Assembly (NCBI GenBank): GCA_022778745.1
Contig: JALFSR010000060.1
Span: forward strand, 34,548-98,547
Direction: 5' to 3'
From: Clostridiales bacterium
GTDB taxonomy: Bacteria > Bacillota > Clostridia > Lachnospirales > Lachnospiraceae
Length of the DNA stretch: 64,000 bases
Under the pieces are notes generated by a model. It was not told the DNA's origin. It worked only from the letters and a program-made list of their open reading frames with translations, and ran no database searches. Below, piece after piece: positions 1 to 8,728 of this stretch; the stretch's first letter is position 1, and each line of letters begins with the position of its first letter. The translations under genes were made by a program, and so were the position numbers.

Positions 1-317
1 CCCATAATGCGTCGTGCTTCTCTCGCTGGCAAGTCACTCTGTCCAAGATGAACACCTGCTGCATCGACTGCCATCGCAATATCAATTCGATCATTAATAA
101 TTAACGGCACTTGATACTTGTCTGTAATCGCTTTTATACGCGTTGCCATTTCAAAAAATTCTCTCGATGAGCTATGCTTTTCCCTCAGCTGAATCAGACT
201 GCATCCTCCTAAAATTGCCTGTTCTACTGCTTCTTCCAATGTATCAGTACTCATTAAATCTCTGTCAGTACATAAATATAATGTATAATCCACATCACTC
301 TTTTTTAACATTTCCAT
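1..317 (-). CDS. thiE: Thiamine-phosphate synthase, N-terminal part (cut by window edge)
   Basis: Condenses HMP-pyrophosphate with thiazole phosphate to give thiamine monophosphate in the cytoplasm. About 105 N-terminal residues are visible; the family is usually 200-215 residues, so the C-terminal half lies outside the window. Diagnostic segments on the minus strand are LYLCTDRD near residue 17, LIQLREK, and [11 protein letters not shown] followed by [10 protein letters not shown], which bind the pyrophosphate substrate and magnesium. An AGGA six bases upstream favours the ATG at 317; a second ATG two codons later (311) is also possible. No other thiamine gene is visible, so the pathway context cannot be judged. 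Confidence 0.93.
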   Translation of the reverse strand, partial: MEMLKKSDVDYTLYLCTDRDLMSTDTLEEAVEQAILGGCSLIQLREKHSSSREFFEMATRIKAITDKYQVPLIINDRIDIAMAVDAAGVHLGQSDLPAREARRIM

Positions 318-362
318 TTCCTATCCTATATCTGCACCTATCATTTTTTATTTATCCTATTT

Positions 363-1745
363 TTATAAGTTATTTTTTCTTGGCGTATTCAACTCTTTTA
401 ATACTTTTCTAAACTGAACAGTAAACATACACACTGTCGTTGTCACTGCAATCATGTCTGCCACTGGCTCTGCAAGGAAAACTGCCATAACTTTATCTTC
501 AAAAAAGTTTGGAAGCAAGAAAATAAGCGGAATCAACAAAATAATTTTTCTTAATACAGCCAAAAATAATGATATTTTCGCATTGCCGATTGCAATAAAT
601 GTCTGCTGACATGCGATCTGTAATCCAAAAATAATACAAACTGCCATATAAATTCGCATTGCCCACTCAGTATATGCAGTCAACTGTGGATCTGGTGTGA
701 AAATACCGATAAAAATTCTTGGAATAAACATCGCAACCGCCCATATCAAACCTGAAAATACAAAACATGCAATTAACTGAATGAAAAATGCTTTCTTTAC
801 TCGGTCTGCTTTTCTTGCACCATAGTTAAAACTAATAATTGGCTGTGCCCCTTGTGTTAATCCCTGTAATGGAAGCATCGAAAATTGCATTACACTTGAC
901 AAAATCGTCATAGATCCAACTGCAATATCTCCTCCATATTTTAATAAAGAAGAGTTAAAGCAAACAGAAATAATACTTTCTGTTGACTGCATTACAAATG
1001 GTGACATACCAAGGGCAAGACATGGCAAATACGTACTTGGTGATATTTTTAAATATTGCTTTTTAATACGTAGTATTGTTTTCTTTCCTATCAAAAATTT
1101 TAATACCCACAGTGCCGATACTGCCTGCGAAAGAATAGTCGCAAGTGCAGCTCCTCTTACTCCCATATTTAATACAAAAATAAAAATCGGGTCTAACACA
1201 ATATTGGTCACTGCTCCGATTATAACACTTAACATACTAATTGTCGCAAAGCCCTGCGACGTAATAAATGCATTCAATCCTAATGAAATCTGTACAAACA
1301 GTGTACCACATGCATAAATTTGAATATAAGCAGCTGCATATTCAATTGTATTTTCACTCGCTCCAAATAATAAAAGCATATCTCTTCCGAAAATCAAGAA
1401 CACAATGGTTAATACAATACCAGAAATGAATGTAGCTGCAGTACAGTTTCCTAATATTCGTTCCGCTTCTTCTTTTTCTTGTTTTCCAAGCATGATCGAT
1501 GCTCTTGGTGCCCCTCCCATCGCAACAAGGGCCGAAAATGCAGAGACAAGCATAATCAGAGGAAAACAAACGCCTACTCCAGTTAATGCAGTTGCTCCTA
1601 CTTCTGGAATATGTCCGATATACATTCGGTCAACCATATTGTACAAAACATTTACAATTTGTGCTGTAATAGCTGGAAGTGCCAACTGAAATAACAGCTT
1701 TCCTACGCTTCCACTGCCTAAATCTGTCTGTTTCTCACTCTTCAT
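363..1745 (-). CDS. MATE family multidrug/sodium efflux transporter
   Basis: 460-residue polytopic membrane protein of the multi-antimicrobial extrusion family, which exports cationic drugs or metabolites in exchange for sodium or protons. The sequence shows two similar halves rich in hydrophobic segments; the N-terminal half begins PAITAQIVNVLYNMVDRMYI, typical of MATE helix 1, and the QP-type motif GLTQGAQPIISFNYGA sits where the second half starts its conserved loop. The ATG at 1745 is preceded by GGAGGT at good spacing. It stands alone: 45 bp separate it from thiE and a terminator of trkH lies upstream. Substrate cannot be told from sequence. Confidence 0.93.
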   Translation of the reverse strand: MKSEKQTDLGSGSVGKLLFQLALPAITAQIVNVLYNMVDRMYIGHIPEVGATALTGVGVCFPLIMLVSAFSALVAMGGAPRASIMLGKQEKEEAERILGNCTAATFISGIVLTIVFLIFGRDMLLLFGASENTIEYAAAYIQIYACGTLFVQISLGLNAFITSQGFATISMLSVIIGAVTNIVLDPIFIFVLNMGVRGAALATILSQAVSALWVLKFLIGKKTILRIKKQYLKISPSTYLPCLALGMSPFVMQSTESIISVCFNSSLLKYGGDIAVGSMTILSSVMQFSMLPLQGLTQGAQPIISFNYGARKADRVKKAFFIQLIACFVFSGLIWAVAMFIPRIFIGIFTPDPQLTAYTEWAMRIYMAVCIIFGLQIACQQTFIAIGNAKISLFLAVLRKIILLIPLIFLLPNFFEDKVMAVFLAEPVADMIAVTTTVCMFTVQFRKVLKELNTPRKNNL

Positions 1746-1935
1746 TCTTTTCTTTTACCTCCATATAATTTTTTCTCTAAAATAAATTCTTTACGATGTC
1801 ATAGAAATGCCCCTCTTTATTTACGCTCATCGGTCAAATATAATCTGATTCATAGCAATCATATTCATTATATCATACTTCTTTATAATATCTCTAAAAG
1901 TATTAAAAATTTTGTTAAAAAAGTAAAAAAATTTT

Positions 1936-1979
1936 ATTAAAAAATCTGCTGCCAGTATAAAATAATATACCGCAGCAGA
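1936..1979 (-). terminator. Rho-independent terminator of trkH
   Basis: Read on the minus strand, TCTGCTGC pairs with GCAGCAGA, extended inside by GGTATA/TATACT, and is followed directly by TTTTTTAAT. It lies about 40 bp after the trkH stop. The flanking stretch 1746-2017 holds nothing else that I can support; it is very A/T-rich. Confidence 0.85.
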
Positions 1980-2017
1980 CAAACTTAGTGAAAAAACAGG
2001 ATAATTCCTTGATTCGA

Positions 2018-3457
2018 TTAAAATTTTTTCCATGTATCTTTCATAAATAATAATAACAATGGGAAAATCTCCAAACGTCCTGCGAGCATATCAAAAATTA
2101 ATATGCTTTTTACACCATTTGAAAAAAAGCTGAAATTTTGTGTCGGTCCAACAAGTTCTAATCCTGGCCCGATATTATTAAATGTCGCTGCTACTGCAGT
2201 AAAATTTGTAATTAAATCATGATTATCCAAGCTGATCAACAACATTGAACCTACAAAAAGAAGAAAATACGTCGCCATAAAAATATTCACACTGCGAATT
2301 ACTTCTTTTTCAATTACTTTTCCATCCATCATAATCTTTTGTACACTTCTTGGATGCAGAAATTGATGGATTTCTTTTCTAATTGTCTTAAATAAAATAA
2401 TAATACGAGATACTTTCATACCGCCGCCTGTACTTCCTGCACATGCTCCGATAAACATTAATACTACTAAAATCGTCCTTGACAATTCTGGCCACATATT
2501 AAAATCTGCTGTCGCAAATCCAGTCGTCGTAATAATAGAGCCAACTTGAAATGCTGCCTGCTGAATCGCTGTCAAAATATTTGTATAATATCCGCGAATA
2601 TTCCATCCAATTAACAGTGTAGCTGCTGCAATCACTCCAAAATAACACAATACTTCTTCGTTACAGATCGCTTTCTTTGGCTTTTTCATTATAAATAAAA
2701 AGTATGCATTAAAATTTACTCCAAATAGAATCATAAAAATAGTAACAACAACTTGAATATAAACCGAATATCCTGCGATACTGTCATTTTTAATTCCAAA
2801 TCCTCCTGTACCAGCTGTACCAAAGGAAGTTGTCAGAGCATCAAACATCGACATTCCGCCAGCTAATAATAAAATCACTTCTATTATAGTCATAACAAAA
2901 TAAATTTCATATAAAATCTTTGCAGTAGACTGTACTTTTGGAACAAGACGGCTTACAGACGGACCAGGGCTCTCCGCTTTCATCAAATTCATATGATACC
3001 CTCCTGTCAGAGGCAGCAGAGACAATAAAAATACTAAAACACCCATTCCTCCGATCCAATGTGTAAAGCTTCTCCAAAATAAAATACTGCGCGGCAACGA
3101 CTCTACTTCTGTCAATATACTTGCTCCTGTTGTTGTAAAACCCGAAACAGTTTCAAATAATGCATCTACTGGATTTGTAATACTTCCGCTTATTAAAAAT
3201 GGCACTGCTCCCATACAACTCAATACAATCCAGCTAAGTGCAACTGTTACAAAACCTTCTTTTACATAAAATACTTTATTTTTTGGTTTTTTTCTCGTAA
3301 TTGGAACACCAATTACAAGACATGCAATAATTGTAATAACAAAGCTCCATGCCGCTTCTTCTCTATAAATAACAGCCGTCAATAAGGGCAGTGCTAAAAG
3401 TGCTGCTTCTGCTTTTAAAATCCATCCAATAATATATATAATAATGAAATAATTCAT
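2018..3457 (-). CDS. trkH: TrkH/KtrB family potassium uptake channel subunit
   Basis: Membrane-spanning translocation subunit of a Trk/Ktr potassium transporter. 479 residues, the usual length, with eight transmembrane segments arranged as four M1-P-M2 repeats. Visible family segments are FTTTGASILTEVESLPRS in the first pore loop, TSFGTAGTGGFG in the second, ITTTGFATADF in the third and ACAGSTGGGMKVSRI in the region leading to the last pore loop. Start at 3457 has GGAGG seven bases upstream. It follows trkA on the same strand after 140 bp, so the two are probably co-transcribed with a palindromic repeat between them. Confidence 0.95.
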   Translation of the reverse strand: MNYFIIIYIIGWILKAEAALLALPLLTAVIYREEAAWSFVITIIACLVIGVPITRKKPKNKVFYVKEGFVTVALSWIVLSCMGAVPFLISGSITNPVDALFETVSGFTTTGASILTEVESLPRSILFWRSFTHWIGGMGVLVFLLSLLPLTGGYHMNLMKAESPGPSVSRLVPKVQSTAKILYEIYFVMTIIEVILLLAGGMSMFDALTTSFGTAGTGGFGIKNDSIAGYSVYIQVVVTIFMILFGVNFNAYFLFIMKKPKKAICNEEVLCYFGVIAAATLLIGWNIRGYYTNILTAIQQAAFQVGSIITTTGFATADFNMWPELSRTILVVLMFIGACAGSTGGGMKVSRIIILFKTIRKEIHQFLHPRSVQKIMMDGKVIEKEVIRSVNIFMATYFLLFVGSMLLISLDNHDLITNFTAVAATFNNIGPGLELVGPTQNFSFFSNGVKSILIFDMLAGRLEIFPLLLLFMKDTWKKF

Positions 3458-3526
3458 TTTAATCCTCCACTCTGCTCAAATAGCAGCTCACATAGTAATA
3501 AAGAACTCACAGTTCGATGAATTCAG

Positions 3527-3560
3527 AGTAAAAGGGACATTCAAAATCCACTTTACTGCT
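3527..3560 (-). repeat. Dispersed palindrome family 1, copy a
   Basis: Minus-strand copy of the short palindrome with consensus GAAGYGGATT..GAATATCC. Here the left arm reads GTAAAGTGGATT and the right arm is diverged. It lies between trkA and trkH. Confidence 0.7.
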
Positions 3561-3597
3561 TCCTCCCAAACTATTTATGACACAAAATCACGCTCTT

Positions 3598-4956
3598 TTA
3601 TTTCTTTAAAATATCTCGAATGTCATGCAGACCTTTTTGTGTCGTGACAACAATTACCGTATCACCAAGCTGAATGCTGTCATTACCTCTTGCAATATGT
3701 ATTTTTCCTCCACGATTGATACAACCAATCAGCAAGTTATCCTTTAAAGGAAGCTCAGCCAATGCTACATTTGTTACAGAAGACTTCTCATGCACAGCAA
3801 ACTCCAACGCCTCTGCACGATTATCCAAAATATGGTATAAATTCTCGACATTACTTCCAATTGAATTTTGCAGTGCACGGACATACTGCAAAATATAATC
3901 CATTGTAATATACTTTGGATAAATAACACTTCCAATATCCAAACGATCAATAATATTATCAAATGCAATTCGATTTACTTTCGTTACAAGCTTTACATGA
4001 GAATGCTCTTTTGCATAAAGAGAAAGTAAAATATTTTCTTCATCCATATTTGTCAATGTAACAAATGCCTCTGTATGTGGAAGTCCTTCTTCCAACAATA
4101 AATTTTTATCTGTTCCATCTCCGCATATAATTTCTGCATCTGGCAGCAATTCACTCAGTTCTTCACAGCGTTCTTTATTTTTTTCAACAATTCTCACCTT
4201 AATTTTCATCTCTAACAATAAATTTGCCAAATAATGTGCCAACTTTCCGCCACCTACAATTAATGCACTTTTTACTTGATTTGTCTTTAAACCAATCTTT
4301 TTAAAAAATTCTGCTGCATTATGTGGAGAAGCAATAATGGATAATACATCATTATCTTTTAATATAAAATCTCCGTCAGGTATCGAAATTTTCTCTTCTC
4401 GTTCCACTCCACAAATCAAAATATCTGCATTAAATTTCTTGCGAATATTTTTAATCGGAACATCATTTAAATGAAACTCTGGGCGAATACGAAACTTTAA
4501 TAGTTCTACACGTCCCTTTGCAAATGTATCAATTTTAATGGCAGATGGGAAGCGAAGCAATCGAGAAATTTCTATCGCAGCTGCATATTCTGGATTAATA
4601 ATCATAGAAATTCCAAGTCTTTCTTTAATAAATCCGATTTCCTTGCTGTAAATTGGATTACGTACACGAGCAATCGTCTGACAATTTCCTGTTTTCTGTG
4701 CAATTAAACAACAAAGTAAATTTAATTCATCTGACCCAGTTACTGCAATCAAAATATCTGCCTTATCTACACCAGCTTCCATCTGTGTGTTAATACTTGC
4801 TCCATTGCCATACAAGCCAATCGCATCAATATTTTCTGGTATTTGCTGAATTTTTTGCGCTGATACATCAATTAATACTAAGTCATGGTTTTCTTCGCTC
4901 AACTGTTCCGCAAGCGTAATACCAACTTTCCCACATCCAATAATAACAATTTTCAT
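3598..4956 (-). CDS. trkA: Trk system potassium transport regulatory protein TrkA
   Basis: Cytoplasmic peripheral subunit that binds NAD(H)/ATP and gates the TrkH channel. 452 residues with the full duplicated layout: Rossmann RCK_N domain at residue 1 (VIIGCGKVGITLAEQL), RCK_C domain, second Rossmann domain near residue 230 (LIVGGGKLAHYLANLL), second RCK_C domain to the end. The acidic residue ending the second strand (LVLIDVS) is the usual NAD ribose ligand. GGAG precedes the ATG at 4956. Its leader carries a partial copy of the family 3 repeat, and an extended -10 promoter lies at 5111-5139. Confidence 0.95.
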   Translation of the reverse strand: MKIVIIGCGKVGITLAEQLSEENHDLVLIDVSAQKIQQIPENIDAIGLYGNGASINTQMEAGVDKADILIAVTGSDELNLLCCLIAQKTGNCQTIARVRNPIYSKEIGFIKERLGISMIINPEYAAAIEISRLLRFPSAIKIDTFAKGRVELLKFRIRPEFHLNDVPIKNIRKKFNADILICGVEREEKISIPDGDFILKDNDVLSIIASPHNAAEFFKKIGLKTNQVKSALIVGGGKLAHYLANLLLEMKIKVRIVEKNKERCEELSELLPDAEIICGDGTDKNLLLEEGLPHTEAFVTLTNMDEENILLSLYAKEHSHVKLVTKVNRIAFDNIIDRLDIGSVIYPKYITMDYILQYVRALQNSIGSNVENLYHILDNRAEALEFAVHEKSSVTNVALAELPLKDNLLIGCINRGGKIHIARGNDSIQLGDTVIVVTTQKGLHDIRDILKK

Positions 4957-4982
4957 GAGTGTGTCTCCTACTCCTATATTAA

Positions 4983-5068
4983 AATCTGCCCCCTTTGGGC
5001 TGTTTTTTCATCTTTTGCGGGTTCTAAAATCATACTTTTCGATACAAGCAGAAACCGCATGATTACTT
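4983..5068 (-). repeat. Dispersed repeat family 3, partial copy in the trkA leader
   Basis: The reverse complement aligns over about 85 bp with 22325-22410. Shared landmarks are ATGATTTTRGAACCCGCAAA followed by GATGAAAAAACAGCCC here and CATGAGAAAGTAGCCC there. Short open frames in both copies give similar peptides (FAGSKI) only because the DNA is related. Confidence 0.75.
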
Positions 5069-5110
5069 CACCTGAATATCGTATTAAGATTTCATAAAGA
5101 TTTCTTTCCT

Positions 5111-5139
5111 ATTATACCATTGTGTTTAAAAATAAGAAA
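5111..5139 (-). promoter_or_regulatory. Predicted trkA promoter
   Basis: On the minus strand TTTCTT (5134-5139), a 17-bp spacer and TATAAT (5111-5116), with an extended -10 (TGGTATAAT). The transcript would include the family 3 repeat in its leader of about 150 nt. Confidence 0.6.
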
Positions 5140-5166
5140 CCACTTTTGCAAAAATATTATAATAAA

Positions 5167-5216
5167 ATCCTTCTAAAGCGGACTTTCAATTGTTTCTTCG
5201 TCTTCCTTAGAAGGAT
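5167..5216 (-). terminator. Terminator after the M20 peptidase remnant
   Basis: Perfect 10-bp arms ATCCTTCTAA and TTAGAAGGAT with a 30-nt loop; on the minus strand the right side is followed by TTTTATTATAATATTTTT. It lies 18 bp after the stop of the peptidase remnant. Confidence 0.65.
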
Positions 5217-5233
5217 CATACTGTCATATAAAT

Positions 5234-6028
5234 TTATTTTGTCAGAAGCTCTGCCACAAGAGCTGCACCTTTTTTTAATTCTTCTATTATAATATATTCC
5301 CTAACAGAATTTACCTGATACATTCCGCAAGAAAGAACAATACCGTTAATCCCATTTTTCACAAAATTATTGTTATCGCTTCCTCCAAATGTGCTTGCAA
5401 GCTTCGGCTCTATTCCTAGATTTTTACAGCTTTGCTGAAATCTTTTCACAACAGGATTATTATCTTCTATTTGATAAGATCTTACATCCGCCTTATGGGA
5501 AAACTCACAAACTGCTCCTGCCTCATATGCTTTATGAATAAACACATTTTTTGCTACATCTATATAGTTCAATGCTTTTTTATGATCATAGCTTCGTACT
5601 TCTCCAGTACATGTACAAGTTTCCGGCACAATATTCAATGCTTTTCCTCCAGAAATTGTACCAATATTTAATGTCGTTTCCTCATCCAGTCTTCCCTGCT
5701 TAATTTCTGCAATTGCCTTGCTCATAACAGAGACAGCATGGATTCCTTTTTCTGGTTCAAAGCCAGCATGTGCTGCTTTCCCATGTATAGCAGTTCCAAC
5801 TGATCCGCTCATATCAAGTACATATGCTTCATTTGCTCTGATTTTATTAAAGTCAAATACATACGTTCCTTTCACATAAGCTTCTTCTCCAATTGAAAAT
5901 AAAATTTCGATATCTCGATACGGTTCTTTCTGCTCTTTCACACATCGAATTCCTTCTAAAATTTCAATAATCTCTGCCAGATCATCTGCACCTAAGACGG
6001 TGTCACCACCTGAAGTAATAATATTTTT
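5234..6028 (-). pseudogene. M20 family peptidase (PepT-like), 5'-truncated remnant
   Basis: About 264 residues match the C-terminal three quarters of PepT-like M20 metallopeptidases (normally about 360-380 residues). Visible are TVLGADD (bridging metal ligand), IGEEAY (catalytic and metal Glu), the lid domain HGKAAHAGFEPEKGI, and GGSDNNNF near the end. The N-terminal part with the first His-x-Asp metal pair is absent. The open frame reads upstream to 6115, but those residues are an out-of-frame reading of gshA, not peptidase sequence. Homology starts abruptly at KNIITSGG, exactly where gshA similarity ends. Without the first metal ligands it is very unlikely to be an active peptidase. Confidence 0.85.
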
Positions 6029-6269
6029 ACTGCTTTTTTTGAAGATCGGCACGCTGTTGCCACACAGTTTCCGTACTGTTGCATACATCTGTAATGAATT
6101 CTGTCTGATTCTCACAAAAATCGCATTCTATATTTGGATTATCTGCAAAAGGGTGTTCTGTATGTGACAGAAACCCATTTGGTGTCGCTCTTAAACACTC
6201 TTTTTCTAAGCCAAAATATCCTTCAAACATATGTGTTTTTATATTCGGATTTTTATAATCTAAACTCAT
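6027..6269 (-). pseudogene. Glutamate-cysteine ligase (GshA/GshAB type), N-terminal remnant
   Basis: 80 residues that match the N-terminus of the gamma-glutamylcysteine synthetase domain of bifunctional GshAB proteins: MFEGYFGLEKECLRATPNG, LSHTEHPFADNP and FCENQTEFIT. The full enzyme has roughly 450-750 residues, so more than 80 percent is missing. It stops at TAA 6027-6029, immediately at the join with the peptidase remnant, consistent with one internal deletion that removed most of gshA and the start of the neighbour. Glutathione synthesis cannot be encoded here. Confidence 0.82.
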
Positions 6270-6381
6270 ATTTCATCACTCTTTCTTTATAATCCTTTCA
6301 ATGCAGTATATCGTATATTTATTATCGCTATTTATCACGTTTGTGCATTCCATCAGCCCTCTTTATAAATCACCTTTATAA

Positions 6382-6828
6382 CTAAATATAATACATGTCT
6401 TGATTATATGCCTTGTAGTCCAAATAACTTTTTCTCAGATCATCTAATGTGACGCTTTTTAGTGCCTGTTCAAGCTGTTCATTCACTTGGTCAATGAGCA
6501 ACGTTTGGATACTTACTGAAATACCACGCCCATGACTATCCTCTGGCATTTCTTCTTCCTCAATCTGGTAACTCCCGTCTAATGCTTCAAGAATTGTCGA
6601 GACTGTAAGCTCTTTTGGGTTAATATTTAATCGATATCCCCCCTGCGAGCCTTTGATTCCTTTGACAATTCCTGCTCTTCGCAGACTTGCAAATACTTGT
6701 TCCAAATATTGTGGAGAAATACCATTTCGCTCTGCTATATTTCCGAGTACAATGTGTTCCTTTTCTGAATTTGCTGATAAATCAATCAATGCTCTGAGAC
6801 CATATCTGCACTTTTTTGAAATTCTCAT
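6382..6828 (-). CDS. Rrf2 family transcriptional regulator (CymR/IscR-like)
   Basis: 148-residue DNA-binding protein. The Rrf2 winged helix is clear: MRISKKCRYGLRAL at the start, NGISPQYLEQVFASLRRAG for the recognition helix and KGSQGGYRLN for the wing. IscR-type [2Fe-2S] cysteines are absent from the central loop, which reads EEEEMPEDSHGRG, so a CymR-like sulfur regulator is more likely than a cluster sensor. GGAGGT five bases before the ATG at 6828 fixes the start; an upstream ATG at 6879 lacks a ribosome site. It lies downstream of metY on the same strand, the common pairing of an Rrf2 regulator with sulfur amino-acid genes; the 97-bp repeat sits between them. Confidence 0.9.
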   Translation of the reverse strand: MRISKKCRYGLRALIDLSANSEKEHIVLGNIAERNGISPQYLEQVFASLRRAGIVKGIKGSQGGYRLNINPKELTVSTILEALDGSYQIEEEEMPEDSHGRGISVSIQTLLIDQVNEQLEQALKSVTLDDLRKSYLDYKAYNQDMYYI

Positions 6829-6879
6829 GATTACCTCCACATTTTTCATTATTTTAATTTTTGTGCCGCTTAAAAGCAT

Positions 6880-6976
6880 GAAGCTGTTGCATTAAACTGG
6901 AATCATGCAAGATATAGTAATGTCAGTTCGGACAGATAACTATATCTTGCAAAACTCACTCTTAATGCGACAGCTC
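6880..6976. repeat. 97-bp structured repeat, copy A
   Basis: Nested stems: outer arms GAAGCTGTTGCATTAA and TTAATGCGACAGCTC (one G-T and one end mismatch), inner perfect 11-bp arms GCAAGATATAG and CTATATCTTGC, and an apical TGTC/GACA. About 75 percent identical to copy B at 16472-16568. Confidence 0.85.
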
Positions 6977-7033
6977 CTACCTCCCTCACTTAATGTTCTG
7001 CACACTTGAAGTGAGAAACAGCTCATCCTACAT

Positions 7034-8344
7034 TCAGTCTACTGCTTTAAATGCTTCTTCTAAATCTTGAATAATATCTGCAATATTTTCTGTTCCGATA
7101 GACAGTCGAATCGTATTTGGTTTAATTCCCTGATCTAACAATTCTTCCTCTGTACACTGACTATGTGTAGTAGTAGCTGGATGAATGACAAGTGATTTTA
7201 CATCTGCTACATTTGCCAGTAAAGAGAATAATTCCAAATTATCAATAAAATCTTTTGCCTTTTGTGCATCTCCCTTGATTTCAAAAGTAAAGATTGACCC
7301 TCCACCGTTTGGGAAATATTTCTTATATAATGCTTGCTGACTTTCGTCCGTTGTCACTGATGGATGATGCACTGCCTCCACCTGTGGATGATTGTTTAAA
7401 TATTCTACCACTTTTAATGCATTTTCTACATGGCGTTCTACTCGGAGTGATAATGTTTCCAGACCTTGCAGGAAGAAAAATGCATGAAATGGAGAAAGGG
7501 TTGCTCCAGTATCTCTCAAAAGAATGGCACGTATTTTTGTGACAAATGCCGCTGCACCTACTGCTTTTGTGAAACTAATTCCATGATAACTTGGATTAGG
7601 CTCTGTTAAAGATGGAAATCTTCCAGAAGCTTCCCAATCGAATTTTCCTCCATCTACAATTACTCCTCCGATTGTCGTTCCATGTCCTCCGATAAATTTT
7701 GTTGCCGAGTGTACAACAATATCTGCACCATATTCGATCGGACGTACAAGATATGGTGTTGCAAAAGTATTATCTACAACAAGCGGAATTTTATACTTAT
7801 GTGCAATTTTTGCTACCACCTCAATATCCACTACATCAGAATTCGGATTTCCAAGTGTTTCAATAAAAATTGCTTTTGTATTATCTTGAATCGCAGCTTC
7901 CACTTCTTCATAATTGAAAATATCAACAAATGTTGTTTTGATGCCATACTGAGGAAGTGTATGTGCCAACAAATTATAAGAACCTCCATAAATATTTTTC
8001 GCTGATACAATATGATCTCCATTCTGAGCAAGATTTTGTATCGTATAAGAAATTGCTGCGGCACCTGATGCTACTGCAAGTGCTGCAACACCACCCTCAA
8101 GTGCTGCGATTCTTTTTTCAAACACATCTTCTGTAGGATTTGTAAGACGTCCATAAATATTTCCTGCGTCTGCCAACCCAAAACGAGCTGCTGCATGGTC
8201 GCTATTTCGAAATACATAAGATGAAGTTTGATAAATCGGCACCGCTCTGGCATCTGTTACTGGATCTGGACTTTCTTGTCCTACATGAAGCTGTAATGTC
8301 TCAAATTTAAATTTTCTGTTTTCTCTCGTAATTTTTTCTCCCAT
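7034..8344 (-). CDS. metY: O-acetylhomoserine aminocarboxypropyltransferase (MetY)
   Basis: PLP enzyme of the Cys/Met metabolism family that makes homocysteine (or methionine) directly from O-acetylhomoserine and sulfide (or methanethiol). 436 residues, the length of MetY rather than of MetB/MetC (about 380). Motifs: YGRLTNPTEDVFEKR near residue 64, ALAVASGAAAISY, VVDNTFATPYL, and the PLP lysine in VVHSATKFIGGHG. A textbook promoter lies at 8492-8520. No SAM riboswitch or T-box was seen in the leader, so control may come from the Rrf2 regulator downstream. Confidence 0.95.
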   Translation of the reverse strand: MGEKITRENRKFKFETLQLHVGQESPDPVTDARAVPIYQTSSYVFRNSDHAAARFGLADAGNIYGRLTNPTEDVFEKRIAALEGGVAALAVASGAAAISYTIQNLAQNGDHIVSAKNIYGGSYNLLAHTLPQYGIKTTFVDIFNYEEVEAAIQDNTKAIFIETLGNPNSDVVDIEVVAKIAHKYKIPLVVDNTFATPYLVRPIEYGADIVVHSATKFIGGHGTTIGGVIVDGGKFDWEASGRFPSLTEPNPSYHGISFTKAVGAAAFVTKIRAILLRDTGATLSPFHAFFFLQGLETLSLRVERHVENALKVVEYLNNHPQVEAVHHPSVTTDESQQALYKKYFPNGGGSIFTFEIKGDAQKAKDFIDNLELFSLLANVADVKSLVIHPATTTHSQCTEEELLDQGIKPNTIRLSIGTENIADIIQDLEEAFKAVD

Positions 8345-8491
8345 ATAACTCTCCTCTTTTCTTTCTGTTCATTTTTTATAGCAATCAATACATATCCTTA
8401 CAAAATAATATTTTTAATGACCTTATATTTAGAAGCAATACGATCATTATTTTTTTCCTAGTTTTACGATATGTTTTATATGAATACATCA

Positions 8492-8520
8492 ATTATATTC
8501 TTATATTTCTGGTCTGTCAA
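8492..8520 (-). promoter_or_regulatory. Predicted metY promoter
   Basis: Minus strand TTGACA (8515-8520), exactly 17 bp, TATAAT (8492-8497): consensus sigma-A promoter. The rest of the 384-bp gap 8345-8728 holds the divergent promoter below and A/T-rich leader; no riboswitch motif recognised. Confidence 0.8.
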
Positions 8521-8633
8521 TGAGTTTTTTATACTTTGAAGCAAAATATTTCTGTTTTTCGTTATGGGATAAATGCAAAACGGCAATATTTATAATTTTT
8601 CCTCAAAAAAAAGGATTTATTTATGAATTATTC

Positions 8634-8662
8634 TTGACAAAAAATTTTAGAATTGTTATAAT
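8634..8662 (+). promoter_or_regulatory. Predicted promoter of the rubredoxin/glutamate-synthase-like gene
   Basis: TTGACA (8634-8639), 17 bp, TATAAT (8657-8662). The -10 is buried in a hyphenated 33-bp palindrome described next. Confidence 0.82.
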
Positions 8663-8681
8663 ATTATTAGAATAATTCTAT
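8647..8681 (+). promoter_or_regulatory. Two overlapping PerR/Fur-like 7-1-7 boxes
   Basis: TTAGAATTGTTATAA (8647-8661) and TTAGAATAATTCTAT (8667-8681) each fit the 7-1-7 layout of the PerR box TTATAATNATTATAA with few mismatches. Together they form an imperfect 33-bp palindrome over the -10 and start site, as expected for a repressor operator. The regulator itself is not in the window. Confidence 0.5.
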
Positions 8682-8728
8682 TTTTTATTCAAAATATCTA
8701 TAGTAAAATGAATGAATGAGGTGATTGT

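Noticed and set aside
1827..2033. 68-residue open frame on the minus strand after trkH
   Set aside because: It runs through the trkH terminator hairpin, has no ribosome site and a composition expected of A/T-rich DNA.
5234..6115. Calling the 293-residue frame an intact M20 peptidase
   Set aside because: Its first 30 residues are an out-of-frame reading of gshA and the first metal-binding pair is missing.
8345..8491. SAM riboswitch in front of metY
   Set aside because: None of the conserved SAM-I core elements is visible in the leader.
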